Positions 6,919 to 8,117 of a stretch of DNA of 8,117 nucleotides are shown here, in pieces. The translations under genes and the position numbers were made by a program. Source of the DNA: CAZCGA01 sp964498075 (GTDB taxonomy: Bacteria; Desulfobacterota; Binatia; HRBIN30); NCBI GenBank assembly GCA_964498075.1, contig CAZCGA010000215.1, positions 1-8,117 of the forward strand. Reading direction: 5' to 3'. The number at the start of each line of letters is the position of its first letter. The stretch's first letter is position 1. The notes below the pieces were generated by a model. That model was not told where the DNA came from. It searched no databases and was given only the letters and a program-made list of their open reading frames with translations.

Positions 6919-6960
6919 GTGGGATTTTCCCCACTCATTCTAGGGTGTTAGACACTCTAG
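6919..6960 (+). terminator. Tandem hairpins after the propeller gene, possible transcript end
   Basis: Hairpin one pairs GTGGG (6919-6923) with CCCAC (6930-6934) across a six-base loop. Hairpin two pairs CTAGGGTGT (6940-6948) with ACACTCTAG (6952-6960), nine pairs including one G-U, around a TAG loop. Neither is followed by a T tract, so this is not a classical intrinsic terminator, but the position 27-68 bp after the stop codon suits a 3' end or transcript-stabilising structure. Confidence 0.35.
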
Positions 6961-6986
6961 CCGACCGAACCGATCGCGCCGGTCAA

Positions 6987-7019
6987 GGCTCAGCCCTTTT
7001 CCGTGGCGGCTCAGCCGCC
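6987..7019. repeat. Two GGCTCAGCC mini-hairpins 21 bp apart
   Basis: GGCTCAGCC, itself an inverted repeat GGC-TCA-GCC, occurs at 6987-6995 and 7008-7016. The second copy extends to GGCGGC-TCA-GCCGCC (7005-7019), a six-pair all-GC stem with a three-base loop. The 21 bp offset is two helical turns. Function unknown. Confidence 0.45.
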
Positions 7020-7042
7020 CCCCCTTGGGTCGTCCCGCCAAT

Positions 7043-7058
7043 TCCGTAGATCTACGGA
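7043..7058. promoter_or_regulatory. Perfect 16-bp palindrome, candidate operator
   Basis: TCCGTAGATCTACGGA is a perfect dyad with no spacer. Its length and symmetry fit a site for a dimeric helix-turn-helix regulator. It lies about 127 bp upstream of the -35 box of the DUF11 gene and about 150 bp after the propeller gene. I cannot match it to a named operator. Confidence 0.4.
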
Positions 7059-7161
7059 TAGACAAATTCGCCTTGATGGCATAACGGTGTCCGCTGGACA
7101 GTCTCCGAGAACGGGGCCGAGGCATGCAGAAAACAGCCAATCATCACAAGTACATTCCTTT

Positions 7162-7183
7162 CTCCGGGTCGGTGCATTTTTTT
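7162..7183 (+). terminator. Weak terminator-like element with T7 tract
   Basis: CTCCG (7162-7166) can pair with CGGTG (7170-7174) with one mismatch, followed two bases later by seven T (7177-7183). The stem is poor; the T run may instead act as an upstream AT-rich element for the promoter beginning at 7185. Confidence 0.2.
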
Positions 7184-7184
7184 G

Positions 7185-7214
7185 TTGACAAGGACTTTCC
7201 GGCCGTTGTATGAG
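7185..7214 (+). promoter_or_regulatory. Sigma70-type promoter of the DUF11 gene
   Basis: A perfect -35 TTGACA (7185-7190) is followed after 18 bp by TATGAG (7209-7214), matching TATAAT at four of six positions, with a T-rich stretch just upstream. Transcription would start near 7221, leaving a leader of about 196 nt before the ATG at 7418. It is the best promoter match I found in the window. Confidence 0.55.
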
Positions 7215-7310
7215 CCCCTAGAGTCGGAAAGCGAAGTAGAGATCCTTTAGGGGGAAACGAAGGTTGAGTGTGATCTCGGGTAGGTGTTCCCAGGGAAGCG
7301 CTATGACTCC

Positions 7311-7366
7311 ACGGCAAATCACGGCAAAAGCCTGCGGCCGGGTCTACTTCGATGACAGCTAGGTTC
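7311..7366 (+). ncRNA. Degenerate cyclic-di-GMP-I (GEMM)-like riboswitch segment
   Basis: The segment reads ACGGCAAATC, ACGGCAAAAGCC, then GGGTCTAC…GATGACAGCTAGGTT. The AAAGCC, GGGTCTA and CAGC-x-xGGTT elements, and possible pairing of AGCCT (7329-7333) with AGGTT (7361-7365), resemble the 3' half of cyclic-di-GMP-I aptamers. The usual GAAA-capped hairpin between the two GCAAA elements is absent; instead two near-identical 10-mers abut (7311-7320, 7321-7330). It is either a decayed or variant aptamer or a chance resemblance. Its location between the anti-SD and the SD of a surface-protein gene is suitable. Confidence 0.22.
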
Positions 7367-7403
7367 GGGGGTTTGGAAACAACCACAGCAGCAAGAAGGC
7401 AAC

Positions 7404-7412
7404 TAAAGGAGG
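7404..7412 (+). promoter_or_regulatory. Strong Shine-Dalgarno sequence for the DUF11 gene
   Basis: TAAAGGAGG ends five bases before the ATG at 7418. It is the only near-consensus ribosome site in the window, and it fixes the start of this gene. Most of it can be masked by the complementary TCCTTTAG at 7243-7250. Confidence 0.9.
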
Positions 7413-7417
7413 AGCGT

Positions 7418-8117
7418 ATGAAAGTTAGTTGGAAGAGTAAGGTGGTGGGCGCAGCCGCGGGGCTGGCCAGCCTGCTCGCGCTGGCTGGTCCAGCGAGCGC
7501 GCATTTCGCGGCATTCGCGGGTGGTAACGATTCGATTACCAAGACCGTCATCAGTGGAACCACCCATCCGTTGACCGGCACCATCATCGGCTACGAGATT
7601 AGGGTAAACACTGCGGCCTGCCCCGCGACATCGGTGGACGTGCTGATTGAAGACACGTTGCCGACCGATGCATTCGGCAACCCGCAGGTCACGGTGGTGT
7701 CGTCGGATTGCAGCTCCACCGCCCCCGGAGCCACCATTCCGGCCTGCGTTGGCGGCCAGGCGGTTGAGGGGCCCCAGGGGCTGCTCACTTGGCAGTTCCC
7801 GGGGAATAGCTGCGGCGGCGTGTTGACCGCCCATCTGTATGTCCGGCTCAATGACAACCTCGATGACAAGACCGTGGTGTGTAATCACGTCAAAGCGGAA
7901 GATGCCGACGGGTCTGTCGTTTTCGTACCGAATCCTGGGACTTGCGTGACTGTGGACTCGGCCCTGCTGACTATCACCAAGACCGCCACCGACATGAACG
8001 GCGCCGCGTTCGCGGGCAACAAAGTTGATCCGGGGACGATGATCACCTACACGCTCACGGTTATGAACACCGGTGATAAGGACGCGAACGGGATCGTGAT
8101 CTCCGACGTGGTGCCTG
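7418..8117 (+). CDS. Exported DUF11-type surface protein, 3' end outside the window
   Basis: The reading frame is open for 233 complete codons and runs off the window end. Residues 1-28 are a textbook Sec signal peptide (MKVSWKSK, an Ala/Leu/Gly core, cleavage after PASA). Residues about 37-178 form a first beta-rich domain (ITKTV…GTIIGYEIRV…VLIEDTLP) with six Cys (68, 98, 110, 132, 155, 176), possibly three disulfides. A second unit begins about 183 (LLTITKTATD…DPGTMITYTLTVMNTGDKDANGIVISDVVP), the classic DUF11 / TIGR01451 repeat: a K-T strand, then P-G-x-x-ITYTLTV-x-NTG and V-I-x-D-x-(V/L)P. DUF11 repeats are Ig-like modules of large bacterial and archaeal surface proteins, so more copies probably follow. 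The start is set by a strong Shine-Dalgarno. The gene has its own promoter and is unlikely to be cotranscribed with the propeller gene 525 bp upstream. Total length and any C-terminal sorting signal cannot be seen. Confidence 0.92.
   Translation, partial: MKVSWKSKVVGAAAGLASLLALAGPASAHFAAFAGGNDSITKTVISGTTHPLTGTIIGYEIRVNTAACPATSVDVLIEDTLPTDAFGNPQVTVVSSDCSSTAPGATIPACVGGQAVEGPQGLLTWQFPGNSCGGVLTAHLYVRLNDNLDDKTVVCNHVKAEDADGSVVFVPNPGTCVTVDSALLTITKTATDMNGAAFAGNKVDPGTMITYTLTVMNTGDKDANGIVISDVVP

Larger units (their letters stand above)
6893..7184. other. Non-coding spacer rich in inverted repeats
   Basis: About 290 bp follow the propeller gene without a convincing coding frame on either strand; the short frames here lack ribosome sites and coding-like sequence. 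The stretch holds a 9-bp-stem hairpin (6940-6960), two GGCTCAGCC mini-hairpins (6987-7019), a perfect 16-bp palindrome (7043-7058), a small TGTCC-GCT-GGACA hairpin (7088-7100), and a T7 tract (7177-7183) just before the next promoter. Confidence 0.6.
7221..7417 (+). promoter_or_regulatory. Long structured 5' leader of the DUF11 gene
   Basis: TCCTTTAG at 7243-7250 is perfectly complementary over eight bases to CTAAAGGA at 7403-7410, which covers most of the Shine-Dalgarno. The same anti-SD bases can instead pair locally: CCCCTAGAG (7215-7223) with CTTTAGGGG (7245-7253), nine pairs including one G-U. The two pairings exclude each other, as in a translational switch. The local hairpin requires transcription to start upstream of 7215, in conflict with the predicted start near 7221, so the switch model is tentative. 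Confidence 0.4.

Noticed and set aside
6291..7049. Plus-strand frame running past the end of the propeller gene
   Set aside because: It is an out-of-frame shadow of propeller 3 and the dockerin-like module; the part after 6892 has no coding character.
7077..7095. Possible sigma54 promoter at TGGCATAACGG
   Set aside because: The TGGCA half is present, but there is no TTGC element at the required spacing.
7144..7587. Minus-strand frame covering the DUF11 leader and signal peptide
   Set aside because: It is antisense to a gene with a strong Shine-Dalgarno, a signal peptide and recognisable DUF11 sequence.

Overview
The window is GC-rich bacterial DNA. It carries three large genes for exported, repeat-built surface or extracellular proteins and no recognisable enzyme, mobile element, CRISPR array or stable RNA gene. 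The clues to the source are indirect: Sec-type signal peptides, a strong Shine-Dalgarno sequence on one gene, long Thr/Pro linkers, YVTN beta-propellers, and Cys-flanked EF-hand (dockerin-like) modules of the type GDCDxDGxVTVDELL. From general knowledge this combination is common in uncultured deltaproteobacterial or Binatota-like environmental genomes; that placement is inference.

Layout. Positions 1-182 hold a REP-like palindrome (about 1-60) and about 120 bp with no gene I can support. The minus-strand gene 183-2804 encodes an exported protein with an N-terminal pair of dockerin-type calcium loops, a Thr/Pro/Ser linker and six tandem Cys-paired PPC-like beta-sandwich repeats. A 50 bp gap separates it from the divergent plus-strand gene 2855-6892. 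That gene encodes a 1345-residue protein of three complete seven-bladed YVTN beta-propellers (21 blades), separated by Thr/Pro linkers and closed by a C-terminal dockerin-like module. Positions 6893-7417 are a 525 bp non-coding stretch with several inverted repeats, a sigma70-type promoter (7185-7214) and a structured leader of about 196 nt. Gene 7418 to beyond 8117 encodes an exported DUF11-type surface protein, cut by the window end.

The three genes look like a cell-surface or matrix locus. Two divergent neighbours share the same calcium-module and Thr/Pro-linker plan, with the module at opposite ends of the two proteins. The third gene is a separate transcription unit whose leader appears regulated. 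The most interesting signals are (1) blade-by-blade correspondence between propellers 1 and 2, pointing to duplication of a whole seven-blade domain, (2) a six-fold PPC-like array with one conserved Cys pair per repeat, and (3) the DUF11 leader, where an 8-nt perfect anti-Shine-Dalgarno, an alternative hairpin and a degenerate cyclic-di-GMP-riboswitch-like segment coincide.
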